Notes: generated by a model not told the origin, from the sequence alone. A DNA stretch of 14,331 nt from Scatosoma sp045588185 (GCA_045588185.1 JAZNDR010000074.1:1-14331); one strand, 5' to 3'; shown: positions 1-5,914, counted from the first letter of the stretch. Program-made: numbers and translations.

Positions 1-50
1 ATTTTTTCTTTTGTACTTACTCGGCAATATGCCACTACTCTTTTCTTCAT
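1..50 (-). CDS. Serine site-specific recombinase, N-terminal fragment (cut by window edge)
   Basis: The minus strand reads MKKRVVAYCRVSTKEK from an ATG at 50-48 and stays open to the window edge. The stretch VAYCRVST is the hallmark N-terminal beta-strand of serine recombinases of the resolvase/large serine integrase family, in which the Ser of RVS(T) is the catalytic nucleophile (here residue 12). These enzymes cut and rejoin DNA at attachment sites. An AAGGA ribosome binding site at 59-63 with an 8-base spacer supports this start. Only 16 codons are visible, so a large integrase, a small resolvase/invertase and a pseudogene cannot be told apart. Its neighbour is a tRNA-Arg gene and a broken tRNA copy, which fits the edge of an integrated element extending left of the window. 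Confidence 0.75.
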   Translation of the reverse strand, partial: MKKRVVAYCRVSTKEK

Positions 51-104
51 TTGTTTTTTCCTTAATAATAAAAATCATAACACTCTTATAAAAACAATGC
101 TATG

Positions 105-134
105 ATTTTAACATATTTTTAAGTTTCTTGTCTA
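105..134 (-). promoter_or_regulatory. Candidate promoter for the serine recombinase
   Basis: On the minus strand, TAGACA (129-134) is separated by 18 bases from TAAAAT (105-110), and a TG dinucleotide one base upstream of the -10 gives an extended -10. The predicted transcript would have a leader of about 50 bases before the ATG at 50. The site begins right after the T-tract of the tRNA terminator, so the recombinase looks independently transcribed. The region is AT-rich, which raises the chance of a fortuitous match. Confidence 0.4.
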
Positions 135-174
135 ATAAAACAACAAACCTGCGCCATTTTTAGCACAGGTTTGT
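131..174 (-). terminator. Rho-independent terminator after tRNA-Arg
   Basis: A hairpin with arms ACAAACCTG (143-151) and CAGGTTTGT (166-174), extended inward by a few pairs, is followed on the minus strand by a T-rich run (131-142). It starts about ten bases past the tRNA CCA end, where a tRNA transcript should stop. Confidence 0.75.
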
Positions 175-184
175 ATACTTATGT

Positions 185-262
185 TGGTGTACCCGCTGGG
201 GCTCGAACCCAGACTCGACAGCGTCGGAGGCTGTAATGTTATCCAGTTACACTACGAGTACA
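185..262 (-). tRNA. tRNA-Arg (anticodon CCG)
   Basis: The minus strand folds into a full cloverleaf. The acceptor stem is TGTACTC with GGGTACA. The anticodon stem ACAGC/GCTGT encloses the seven-base loop CTCCGAC with anticodon CCG (225-227), which reads the arginine codon CGG. The T arm is CTGGG-TTCGAGC-CCCAG. The CCA end is encoded at 185-187. A terminator follows directly downstream. A degraded second copy lies upstream at 279-374, so this was probably once a tandem pair, with the intact copy being promoter-distal. Confidence 0.97.
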
Positions 263-278
263 TATACAAATTTTTAAG

Positions 279-374
279 CGAACCCAGGGCTTTGCCTTCG
301 GCAAAAGAAATTCCTGTCGGAATTTCCGACAAACATCGGATACTACAATATTATCCAGTTACACTACGAGTACG
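279..374 (-). pseudogene. tRNA-Arg(CCG) pseudogene interrupted by a double hairpin
   Basis: Read on the minus strand, this repeats the neighbouring tRNA. The 5' acceptor strand and D arm (351-373) match 239-261 over 23 identical bases, and the anticodon region follows with several substitutions although the TCCGA loop core survives. The start of the T arm (CTGGGTTCG, 279-287) is also present. The 3' half of the T arm and the acceptor are missing. In place of the three bases between anticodon arm and T arm there are 39 bases (288-326) holding two hairpins. The anticodon stem no longer pairs fully. This is a dead tRNA copy. An att-site remnant is an alternative reading, but homology beyond the 23-base identical block favours a decayed gene. 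Confidence 0.7.
288..331. repeat. Back-to-back palindromes inside the tRNA pseudogene
   Basis: Hairpin one has arms TTTGCC (291-296) and GGCAAA (300-305), closing on a C(TTCG)G-type tetraloop. Hairpin two has arms GAAATTCC (307-314) and GGAATTTC (319-326) around TGTC. A third palindrome, TGTCGGAA (315-322) with TTCCGACA (324-331), overlaps hairpin two and would exclude it. The layout of short perfect stems, loops of three or four bases and almost no linker is the same as in the array at 2301-2541. Confidence 0.7.
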
Positions 375-401
375 CTTAGACTTTTTTTCAAAAGCATTTA
401 T

Positions 402-431
402 ATTTTACTATTTTTTACTTCCTTTTTGCAA
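402..431 (-). promoter_or_regulatory. Candidate promoter for the tRNA-Arg transcript
   Basis: The minus strand shows TTGCAA (426-431), an 18-base spacer and TAAAAT (402-407), ending about 28 bases before the 5' end of the tRNA pseudogene. No better promoter is seen between the pseudogene and the intact tRNA, so the intact tRNA may depend on a transcript that first passes through the broken copy. The -35 lies back to back with the mnmA promoter. The match is only moderate. Confidence 0.35.
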
Positions 432-438
432 GCGTTTA

Positions 439-447
439 TGGTATAAT
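439..447 (+). promoter_or_regulatory. Extended -10 promoter of mnmA
   Basis: TG-G-TATAAT forms a consensus extended -10 element. No good -35 is found at the expected distance, which is common for extended -10 promoters. The start codon of mnmA is 53 bases downstream, leaving room for the AAGGAGG ribosome binding site. Confidence 0.5.
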
Positions 448-500
448 ATTTCCAAATTCCGTGAAAAATTTTTCAAATTTACTCAATAAGGAGGCGCGGT

Positions 501-1586
501 ATGTCGAAAACAGTCGTGATCGGTATGAGCGGCGGCGTGGATAGCTCCGTCGCGACGCTTTTATTAAAACAACAAGGTTATAACGTCATCGGGCTGTTTA
601 TGCAAAACTGGGAAGAAACGGACGAGAACGGTTGCTGTACCGCCGAGGACGATTTCGCTGACGTGCGCCGTGTGTCCGCACTCCTCGATATTCCTTACTA
701 TACCGTCAATTTTGCCAAGGAATATATGGACAGGGTGTTTTCCTATTTCCTCGCCGAATACAAGGCGGGCAGAACTCCCAACCCCGACGTTTTATGCAAC
801 CGCGAAATTAAGTTCGGGCCATTCCTGGAAGAAGCTAAAAAGCTAGGGGCGGACTATATCGCCACGGGGCATTATTGTAAAATCTCCCACGAAAACGGCG
901 TACACCGTTTACAAAAAGCCAAAGACCAAAACAAAGACCAAACTTACTTTTTAAATCAGCTTTCGCAAACACAGCTTGCGGACGTATTATTCCCCTTACA
1001 GGATATGGATAAACCCCGTGTGCGCGAAATTGCGCTCGAATACAATCTCGCCACGGCGAAGAAAAAAGACAGCACGGGCATCTGCTTTATCGGCGAGCGG
1101 AACTTCAAAAAATTCCTTTCCACCTATCTCCCCGCCAAGCGCGGAAAAATCCTCGACCTTTCGGGGAAGCAGGTGGGCGAGCACGACGGCTTAATGTATT
1201 ACACACTCGGTCAGCGCAGAGGCTTAGACCTTGGCGGAATCAAGGGCGACGACGAGGGCGGCAGATGGTTCGTCGTTAAAAAAGACCTTGCCAACAATAT
1301 TCTTTTCGTTTCCCACGGCGACGAAGCACCTTTATTTTCGAAATCGTGCGAGGTTTCTGGCTTTAACTGGATTCCTCAAAAGCCCGAAAAAACCGACTTC
1401 GAATGCACCGCGAAATTCCGTTACCGTCAACCCGACCAACCCGTGTTCGTGCATATCCGTACAGACGGCACTTTGCATATCGAATTTAAAGAAAAACAGC
1501 GCGCGGTAACCGAGGGGCAATACGCCGTTTTATACGACGGTATTAACTGCTTGGGCGGCGGTGTTATCGAAAGCGCGGAATATTAA
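501..1586 (+). CDS. mnmA: tRNA-specific 2-thiouridylase MnmA
   Basis: This cytoplasmic enzyme transfers sulfur to C2 of the wobble uridine (U34) of tRNA-Lys, -Glu and -Gln, using ATP and a persulfide donor. The 361-residue product has the usual family length. It shows the PP-loop ATP-binding motif GMSGGVDSS (8-16), the catalytic Cys99 in NPDVLCNREIKF, and the persulfide Cys195 in STGICFIGER. The central tRNA-binding motif DQTYFLNQL and the C-terminal beta-barrel part (about 290-361) follow. AAGGAGG at 488-494, six bases before the ATG, fixes the start. It is monocistronic: its promoter is at 439-447 and a strong terminator follows at 1631. Nothing looks broken. Confidence 0.97.
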   Translation: MSKTVVIGMSGGVDSSVATLLLKQQGYNVIGLFMQNWEETDENGCCTAEDDFADVRRVSALLDIPYYTVNFAKEYMDRVFSYFLAEYKAGRTPNPDVLCNREIKFGPFLEEAKKLGADYIATGHYCKISHENGVHRLQKAKDQNKDQTYFLNQLSQTQLADVLFPLQDMDKPRVREIALEYNLATAKKKDSTGICFIGERNFKKFLSTYLPAKRGKILDLSGKQVGEHDGLMYYTLGQRRGLDLGGIKGDDEGGRWFVVKKDLANNILFVSHGDEAPLFSKSCEVSGFNWIPQKPEKTDFECTAKFRYRQPDQPVFVHIRTDGTLHIEFKEKQRAVTEGQYAVLYDGINCLGGGVIESAEY

Positions 1587-1630
1587 ATTTTCTATTCAAC
1601 GCGTACCTGCCCCTATCCTTTGCCTATGAG

Positions 1631-1670
1631 AAACCGCTCGGCTATATACAGCCGAGCGGTTTGTTTTTTA
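1631..1670 (+). terminator. Rho-independent terminator of mnmA
   Basis: A 13-base-pair perfect stem (1631-1643 with 1650-1662) encloses a six-base loop and is followed by TTTGTTTTTTA. It lies between the convergent ends of mnmA and the SecB-like gene. On the minus strand the downstream T-run is short, so it should work mainly for mnmA. Confidence 0.9.
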
Positions 1671-1674
1671 TCGT

Positions 1675-2100
1675 TTAGTTGAGCGTTTGAGGAGCTTCGC
1701 CTCTGTCCTCGGGGAACATCGTGCCTGCGGGGATAACGGGTAGCATCAAGGGATTGATGAAAGAGTTTGCCGTCAACGCGGAAACCGCCGCGCGCAGGTA
1801 AGGATAAACCACTTCCGTCATATTGATAACGAGGTCTTGTTTGTCAAGGTCGTTTTCGATTTCTTCCGCTTCGAAAATACCTACGAGGCGAGCCTTTACG
1901 TTAAAGGGCTTGGGTTCGGCTTCCGTGGATTCCACCTTAACTTCCAAGGTCAAAAACCACAGCTTGTCGTTTTCCTGTACTCTTCTAACGGTACGGGAAA
2001 ACTGGGGTTTGATTTCGAACTTCGTATTCTTATCCATCTTAATACGGTTCATCGTGTAAGTAAGTTCTTCGGCGAGAATTTGTCTCAATGCGTATTTCAT
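1675..2100 (-). CDS. SecB-like chaperone family protein
   Basis: This 141-residue soluble protein resembles the SecB export chaperone family in size and layout. It has a predicted beta-rich first half (about 25-80) followed by the motif YPYLRAAVSALT (99-110), matching the conserved FPY/YPYLR helix of SecB. The tail INPLMLPVIPAGTMF (115-129) corresponds to the family pattern of a Leu/Pro-rich segment ending in a Phe. SecB holds unfolded preproteins for SecA in Proteobacteria. In Bacillota, SecB-like proteins exist but their clients are mostly unknown. AGAGGTG (2105-2111) and a consensus promoter (2149-2177) support the start. No toxin-antitoxin genes adjoin it, so it is not an obvious TAC-type chaperone. 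The assignment rests on motif resemblance by eye. Confidence 0.65.
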   Translation of the reverse strand: MKYALRQILAEELTYTMNRIKMDKNTKFEIKPQFSRTVRRVQENDKLWFLTLEVKVESTEAEPKPFNVKARLVGIFEAEEIENDLDKQDLVINMTEVVYPYLRAAVSALTANSFINPLMLPVIPAGTMFPEDRGEAPQTLN

Positions 2101-2148
2101 ATAACACCTCTGTCATTTATTTTTCGCGCTTGCATAATGCACGCTATC

Positions 2149-2177
2149 ATTATACCACGCTTTTCCCCTTTTGTCAA
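2149..2177 (-). promoter_or_regulatory. Consensus sigma-A promoter for the SecB-like gene
   Basis: On the minus strand a perfect TTGACA (2172-2177) is followed after 17 bases by a perfect TATAAT (2149-2154). Transcription should begin near 2142, giving a leader of about 40 bases that carries the AGAGGTG site. Strong constitutive expression is expected. Confidence 0.85.
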
Positions 2178-2300
2178 CGCCGAAAGAGCTTTTTCCACCG
2201 CGTATTCAATCGGATATGCTTATATATAACCGCTCTTTTTCGATTGTAAACACTTTAAACGAAATTTTTTTATTACTTTTTACTTGCGCAAACTACGGTT

Positions 2301-2541
2301 GCTTTAAGTAAAGCTGTAACGCAAAGCTACGCTTGCGTTGACCGCTGACGCGGTATTTAGCGCAAAACTGCGTTTTGCTTTATGGGGGCTGATTATGCGA
2401 GGGCTTCGCCCTCTTCTCGGGCAATGCAATGTGAACATTGCCCTCGGTCACCGTTCGCGCTTTGCTTATGCGCTCACTCATCTCGTCCCTAAAAGGCATT
2501 ATCAATGCCTTTCTTTACAGGCAACTCGTCCCGCAAGGGAC
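2301..2541. repeat. Array of short, unrelated hairpins
   Basis: This fills most of the gene-free stretch between the SecB-like promoter and the end of queH. Successive stems are: GCTTTA (2301-2306/2309-2314); AACGCAA (2318-2324/2333-2339); ACCGC (2341-2345/2350-2354); GCAAAAC (2362-2368/2372-2378); GAGGGC (2399-2404/2408-2413); GGGCAATG (2419-2426/2436-2443); GCGC (2457-2460/2470-2473); AAAGGCATT (2492-2500/2504-2512); GTCCC (2528-2532/2537-2541). Most loops are three or four bases. The arms do not resemble one another, so this is not a copied repeat family in the usual sense. No convincing coding frame exists. The AAAGGCATT hairpin, followed on the minus strand by TTTT-like sequence, may help end queH transcripts. 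Confidence 0.75.
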
Positions 2542-2569
2542 AATGCCCCTTGACCCCTCACCTAAAATC

Positions 2570-3157
2570 CTACCGTTTCGAAAATCGGCAACCGCAAAAG
2601 TCTTGGCGGTATAAGCCGTGTTCTTTCGAAAGTTCAATTGAGCGCGGGTAACCGCCTTTTTTCTTGAAGTCGGAAACTAAATACTGCACGCCGTACTTCG
2701 CCCCAAACGCTTCGCCTAATTGGTTCAGCCATTCCGCGTTCTTGTGCGGACTTAAACTCAAAGTCGTGCAAAACCATTCGAAGCCTTTTTCCTGTGCTTC
2801 CTGCGCCGTTCTTTCAAGACGCAGAGCGTAGCATTTATAACACCTTGCACCGCGCTCGGGTTCGCTTTCTAATCCTTTTGCAATCGTCTCGAACGCTTGC
2901 TTGTCGTGGTCGCAGTCGAGTATTTTCGCCCAGCCCGTTTCCTGCAAAAAACGAATTTGCTCCGCCTTGCGTTTTTCGTATTCCGTTTCCTCGTCGATAT
3001 TCGGATTATAATATAGAATAGTGATATCGAACGTATCCTTTAAGCGTTCCAAGCACGCGGACGAACAAGGCGCACAACAGCTATGGAGCAATAGGCGCGT
3101 GCCCGTTTTGAGTGTGAACATAATATCCAGCATTTCGTTTTCGTAATTGCGTTTCAT
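2570..3157 (-). CDS. queH: Epoxyqueuosine reductase QueH
   Basis: QueH carries out the last step of queuosine biosynthesis, reducing epoxyqueuosine in tRNA to queuosine with Fe-S and metal centres. It replaces the unrelated QueG in many bacteria. The 195-residue product shows the family cysteine sets: HSCCAPCSS (Cys27, 28, 31), CYKC (Cys106, 109) and the C-terminal FCGC (Cys188, 190). The motifs TTLSLSPHKN and KKKGGYPRSIELS are also typical. The annotated ATG at 3157 lies only six bases past the -10 of its promoter, with no ribosome binding site, implying a leaderless mRNA. Met13 (MFTLKTGT..., closer to the usual family N-terminus) is an alternative start but also lacks a clear ribosome binding site. 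The gene ends next to the hairpin array. Confidence 0.95.
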   Translation of the reverse strand: MKRNYENEMLDIMFTLKTGTRLLLHSCCAPCSSACLERLKDTFDITILYYNPNIDEETEYEKRKAEQIRFLQETGWAKILDCDHDKQAFETIAKGLESEPERGARCYKCYALRLERTAQEAQEKGFEWFCTTLSLSPHKNAEWLNQLGEAFGAKYGVQYLVSDFKKKGGYPRSIELSKEHGLYRQDFCGCRFSKR

Positions 3158-3163
3158 ATCTAT

Positions 3164-3192
3164 ATTATACCCCCGCTTTTTTCTCTTGTCAA
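3164..3192 (-). promoter_or_regulatory. Consensus sigma-A promoter of queH, placed at the start codon
   Basis: The minus strand shows perfect TTGACA (3187-3192), a 17-base spacer and perfect TATAAT (3164-3169). Only six bases separate the -10 from the ATG at 3157, so transcription should begin at or beside the A of the start codon. There is no room for a preQ1 riboswitch or a Shine-Dalgarno site. Confidence 0.85.
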
Positions 3193-3243
3193 TCTTTGTC
3201 AGCCTTTATATGCGGTCTTTTTTATAAAAATCCCCCTTTTCCA

Positions 3244-3271
3244 TTGACAAATTTTCAAAAATCCTTATAAT
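3244..3271 (+). promoter_or_regulatory. Sigma-A promoter of the methyltransferase/TraX operon
   Basis: TTGACA (3244-3249) and TATAAT (3266-3271) are both perfect, with a 16-base spacer. The start codon at 3283 is 11 bases beyond the -10, giving an expected leader of about five bases without a ribosome binding site. It diverges from the queH promoter about 50 bases away. Confidence 0.8.
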
Positions 3272-3282
3272 GAAATATACTT

Positions 3283-4440
3283 ATGAAACTACTTATTCCC
3301 GTCGCATTCGGCTTGGAACAGACGACGAAACGACAACTTTTTTCTCTCGGCTTTGAAAAAGCCCCCGCTGAAAACGGGCGTATTGAGGTGGACGGCGACT
3401 GGAACGCCGTTGCTAAACTCAACCTCTTTTTGCGCAGCGGCGAACGGGTGCTTATCCGCCTCGCCAAATTCCCCGCCCGCACCTTTGACGAGCTATACGA
3501 GGGCATTTACGCTCTGCCTTGGGAAGAGTATTTGACGATGGATTCAAAAATTTTAATGGACGGCAAAAGCGTGCAAAGCACTCTCGCCGCCGTTAAAGTA
3601 TCGGGCGGAGTCACGAAAAAAGCCGTCATTCGACGTCTTTCGGACAAGCTCCGTACGGGCAGAAAGACTTTCAGTGAAACGGGCGCGCGGTCTATTATCG
3701 GCATTTCTATTTTCAAGGACGAAGTAACGGTTACGCTCGACACCTCGGGCGAGGGCTTACACAAGCGCGGATATCGTTCGCTTGCGTACAGCGCGCCGCT
3801 CAAAGAAACGCTTGCTGCGGGGCTTATCGACGAATCGTTTTACAACCCCAACCGCGATATCGCAAAGCCGTTTGCCGACCTTTTTTGCGGAAGCGGTACT
3901 TTGCCGATTGAAGCGGCGCTCAAAGCACTCCATATCCCGCCCTGTTTGAACCGTTCGTTCGATTTTGAAAACTGGGCGTGCGCGCCGAAAACGGCGATAA
4001 CGCAAGCGCGGGAAGAGGCGCAGGATACAATATTGCGAGGCGTGAAGCCAAATATTTACGGCGCGGATATCAATCCCGAAGCAATCTCTATCGCCAAATA
4101 CCACGCCAAGCGCGCGGGCGTGGATAAGTATATTCGGTTTGAAGTGGCGGACGCGCGGAAATTCAAGAGCCAGGAAAAATACGGAGTACTGATTTCCAAC
4201 CCACCGTACGGCGAGCGGTTATCGGACGAAAAGCAGGTGCAAATTTTAATGCGGGAGCTGGGTAAAACTTTCCGAACGCTTCCCGACTGGAACGCGTATA
4301 TCCTCACTTCTCTGCCCGAATTTGAACGGTATTTCGGGAAAAACGCAGACAAAAAGAAAAAGCTGTACAACGCCAACCTTTTGTGCGGATTGTATTCTTA
4401 TTTTGGTAAACCGCCCAAAACGGACGGGCAACGGAGGTAA
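3283..4440 (+). CDS. THUMP-domain class I SAM-dependent RNA methyltransferase (RlmL/YpsC family)
   Basis: A probable N2-guanine methyltransferase of 23S rRNA, related to the N-terminal half of RlmL and to B. subtilis YpsC. The 385-residue protein has an N-terminal ferredoxin-like/THUMP part (about 1-155, rich in basic residues) and a Rossmann methyltransferase domain. The latter carries the SAM-binding motif DLFCGSGT (199-206), the acidic motif GADINPEAI (260-268) and the catalytic SNPPYGERL (305-313), where NPPY is typical of base-amine methylation. Length matches the single-domain family. It opens a three-gene operon, and its last codons contain the GGAGG (4433-4437) used by the next gene. 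The start has no Shine-Dalgarno because the promoter sits directly upstream. The exact rRNA target is inferred from the family. Confidence 0.9.
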   Translation: MKLLIPVAFGLEQTTKRQLFSLGFEKAPAENGRIEVDGDWNAVAKLNLFLRSGERVLIRLAKFPARTFDELYEGIYALPWEEYLTMDSKILMDGKSVQSTLAAVKVSGGVTKKAVIRRLSDKLRTGRKTFSETGARSIIGISIFKDEVTVTLDTSGEGLHKRGYRSLAYSAPLKETLAAGLIDESFYNPNRDIAKPFADLFCGSGTLPIEAALKALHIPPCLNRSFDFENWACAPKTAITQAREEAQDTILRGVKPNIYGADINPEAISIAKYHAKRAGVDKYIRFEVADARKFKSQEKYGVLISNPPYGERLSDEKQVQILMRELGKTFRTLPDWNAYILTSLPEFERYFGKNADKKKKLYNANLLCGLYSYFGKPPKTDGQRR

Positions 4441-4445
4441 GTTAT

Positions 4446-5171
4446 ATGTTAGATTATACGCAAGTCGTGTTTAAAAAAATTCGTCGGGATTTAGACAAAA
4501 TCGCCTTTATTTTCGGGGTGATTTCGCAGGCGTTTTCGATTGTGTATTTACTGCACGCGATTTTTTCGGATACGGGGATATTATGGGTGAACGCGGTCGT
4601 GCTCGCGCTGTCCGTGGTTTGTCTTGCCCTGCATTTCCCGATGGGTATGGATATCAAAAAAACGGCGAAACAATGGCTCAAACGCTTTAAACGGTATTTC
4701 AAGTGGGTGGCTTTGATTGTTCGGCTGTTCCCCGTCTTGATTGCCGTGTATACGATTGCCACTACTACTTCAAACCCCAACGTCATTTCCGTGCTGTTGA
4801 CGGCGTTTATCGTAATAAGCTGGGTATTACAGCTTGCATTGCAAATCGTGTTATACCTGTTTGATAAATACGCCGCGCTCGTGCGCGAGGGTGTGTCCGC
4901 CGACGTCGAGGACATCACCAAACCCATACGCGCGGTAACAAGCTTTTTTAAAAAGCCGTCGGAACCCGAAGAGGTAAAAGAACCCACCAAAACTCGGCTT
5001 TGGCTGGATAAGCAGGTGGAAGCGGTGCGCGCGGAACGCGCCGAGCTGAAATTAAAGGAAAAACAGGAAAAGAAAGAAACGAAGCAGCAGAAGAAGGCGA
5101 ATAAGAAACAGGCAAAAATGGAGAAGAAGCTGGCGAAGCGATTAGCCAAACAACAAAAGACGGAAGAATGA
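4446..5171 (+). CDS. Four-helix membrane protein with lysine-rich C-terminal tail, function unknown
   Basis: I do not recognise the family. The 241-residue product has four hydrophobic segments (about 20-40, 45-64, 87-107 and 112-138), with a basic loop between the second and third (KKTAKQWLKRFKRYFK). The hydrophilic C-terminal part (about 140-241) becomes almost entirely Lys, Glu, Gln and Ala from residue 180 on, a probable charged helix or coiled coil facing the cytoplasm. The start is fixed by GGAGG (4433-4437) eight bases upstream, lying inside the end of the methyltransferase gene. Its stop overlaps the TraX family start by four bases (ATGA), so the two proteins are probably translationally coupled and may act together at the membrane. 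A tail this rich in Lys could bind RNA, ribosomes or acidic lipids, but that is speculation. Confidence 0.85.
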   Translation: MLDYTQVVFKKIRRDLDKIAFIFGVISQAFSIVYLLHAIFSDTGILWVNAVVLALSVVCLALHFPMGMDIKKTAKQWLKRFKRYFKWVALIVRLFPVLIAVYTIATTTSNPNVISVLLTAFIVISWVLQLALQIVLYLFDKYAALVREGVSADVEDITKPIRAVTSFFKKPSEPEEVKEPTKTRLWLDKQVEAVRAERAELKLKEKQEKKETKQQKKANKKQAKMEKKLAKRLAKQQKTEE

Positions 5172-5914
5172 AAAGTTTACGGATACTCAACGGCAACGCC
5201 TTAAAATTTTTAGCCGCCGCCCTGATGGTGGTGGATCATATCGGTTTTATGTTTTTCCCCGATATTCTGATTTTTCGAATAATCGGACGGCTTTCCATGC
5301 CGATGTTTGCGCTGGCGTTATCCGAGGGGTGTCGATACACGAAAAACAAGGCAAAGCATTTTGCATTGCTCTTTGCCTTGGCTTTAATTTGTCAGGTCGT
5401 GTATTATTTCTTCGATAACGGAAGCTTATATATGTGTATTCTCGTTACCTTTTCGCTTGCCGTACTGAATATCTACGCAATGCAAAATTTCAAAAAACGA
5501 CTCTTCGACGGTTCGTCCGCGGTATTGCAGGCGGTGTCAGGATTACTGTTCGGTTGCACCGTTGCAGGGACTTATATATTGTGTAATTTTTGTTCGCCCG
5601 TTATTATCGACTACGGATTTTGGGGGTGTATGACGCCCGTGCTGGCGAGCGTGTTTGATTTTAGGAATATCAACGCACCTGAGAGTTTAAAAAGGTTAGA
5701 TTGCCTGCCTTTGCGAGTGATATGTTTATGGGTAGGATTGTTGATGATAGCACTTTATCAGCTCCCCTCTACCCTGCCGTTTTGGGCGTTAGCGTCCTTA
5801 CCGCTTTTGCTATTATATAGCGGAGAAAAAGGAAAAATGAAGACCAAATATTTCTTTTATATTTTCTACCCGTTGCACCTTGTCGTATTAGAGGGGATAT
5901 ATATGTTCTTATAA
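5168..5914 (+). CDS. TraX family integral membrane protein
   Basis: A 248-residue polytopic membrane protein of the TraX family (Pfam PF05857), related to membrane acyltransferases. Founding member F-plasmid TraX acetylates the N-terminus of pilin. Chromosomal copies in Clostridia are widespread and mostly without known substrates. Family signatures are the N-terminal LKFLAAALMVVDHIG with Asp23-His24, the GRLSMPMFALALSEG block (40-54, Gly-Arg, Pro and Glu-Gly conserved), and several further hydrophobic helices to the C-terminus. It overlaps the preceding gene by ATGA, with GGAAG just ahead of the start. No conjugation genes adjoin it, so a pilin role is unlikely here. Acylation of a surface or membrane molecule is more plausible but is inference. 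A bidirectional terminator follows. Confidence 0.85.
   Translation: MKSLRILNGNALKFLAAALMVVDHIGFMFFPDILIFRIIGRLSMPMFALALSEGCRYTKNKAKHFALLFALALICQVVYYFFDNGSLYMCILVTFSLAVLNIYAMQNFKKRLFDGSSAVLQAVSGLLFGCTVAGTYILCNFCSPVIIDYGFWGCMTPVLASVFDFRNINAPESLKRLDCLPLRVICLWVGLLMIALYQLPSTLPFWALASLPLLLLYSGEKGKMKTKYFFYIFYPLHLVVLEGIYMFL

Noticed and set aside
239..373. The 23-base direct repeat as an att core of the recombinase
   Set aside because: Similarity continues beyond the identical block through the anticodon arm and into the T arm, which fits a decayed tandem tRNA gene better than an attachment core; the true att sites cannot be seen in this window.
181..489. Plus-strand frame of 102 codons across the tRNA region
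   Set aside because: It reads antisense through the tRNA and its pseudogene, lacks a ribosome binding site and has no protein-like features.
2301..2541. CRISPR array or REP element family
   Set aside because: There is no repeated unit and no regular spacer length; each hairpin has a different sequence.
2338..2553. Plus-strand frame of 71 codons inside the hairpin array
   Set aside because: Its sequence is wholly made of palindromes, there is no ribosome binding site, and the translation resembles no protein family.
3158..3282. preQ1 riboswitch for queH
   Set aside because: The queH promoter abuts its start codon, leaving no transcribed leader for an aptamer.
4454..5149. Minus-strand frame of 231 codons opposite the four-helix membrane protein
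   Set aside because: It is a Ser/Phe-rich shadow of the Lys/Glu-rich sense frame. The sense gene has a GGAGG site and ATGA coupling to the next gene, while this one has neither.
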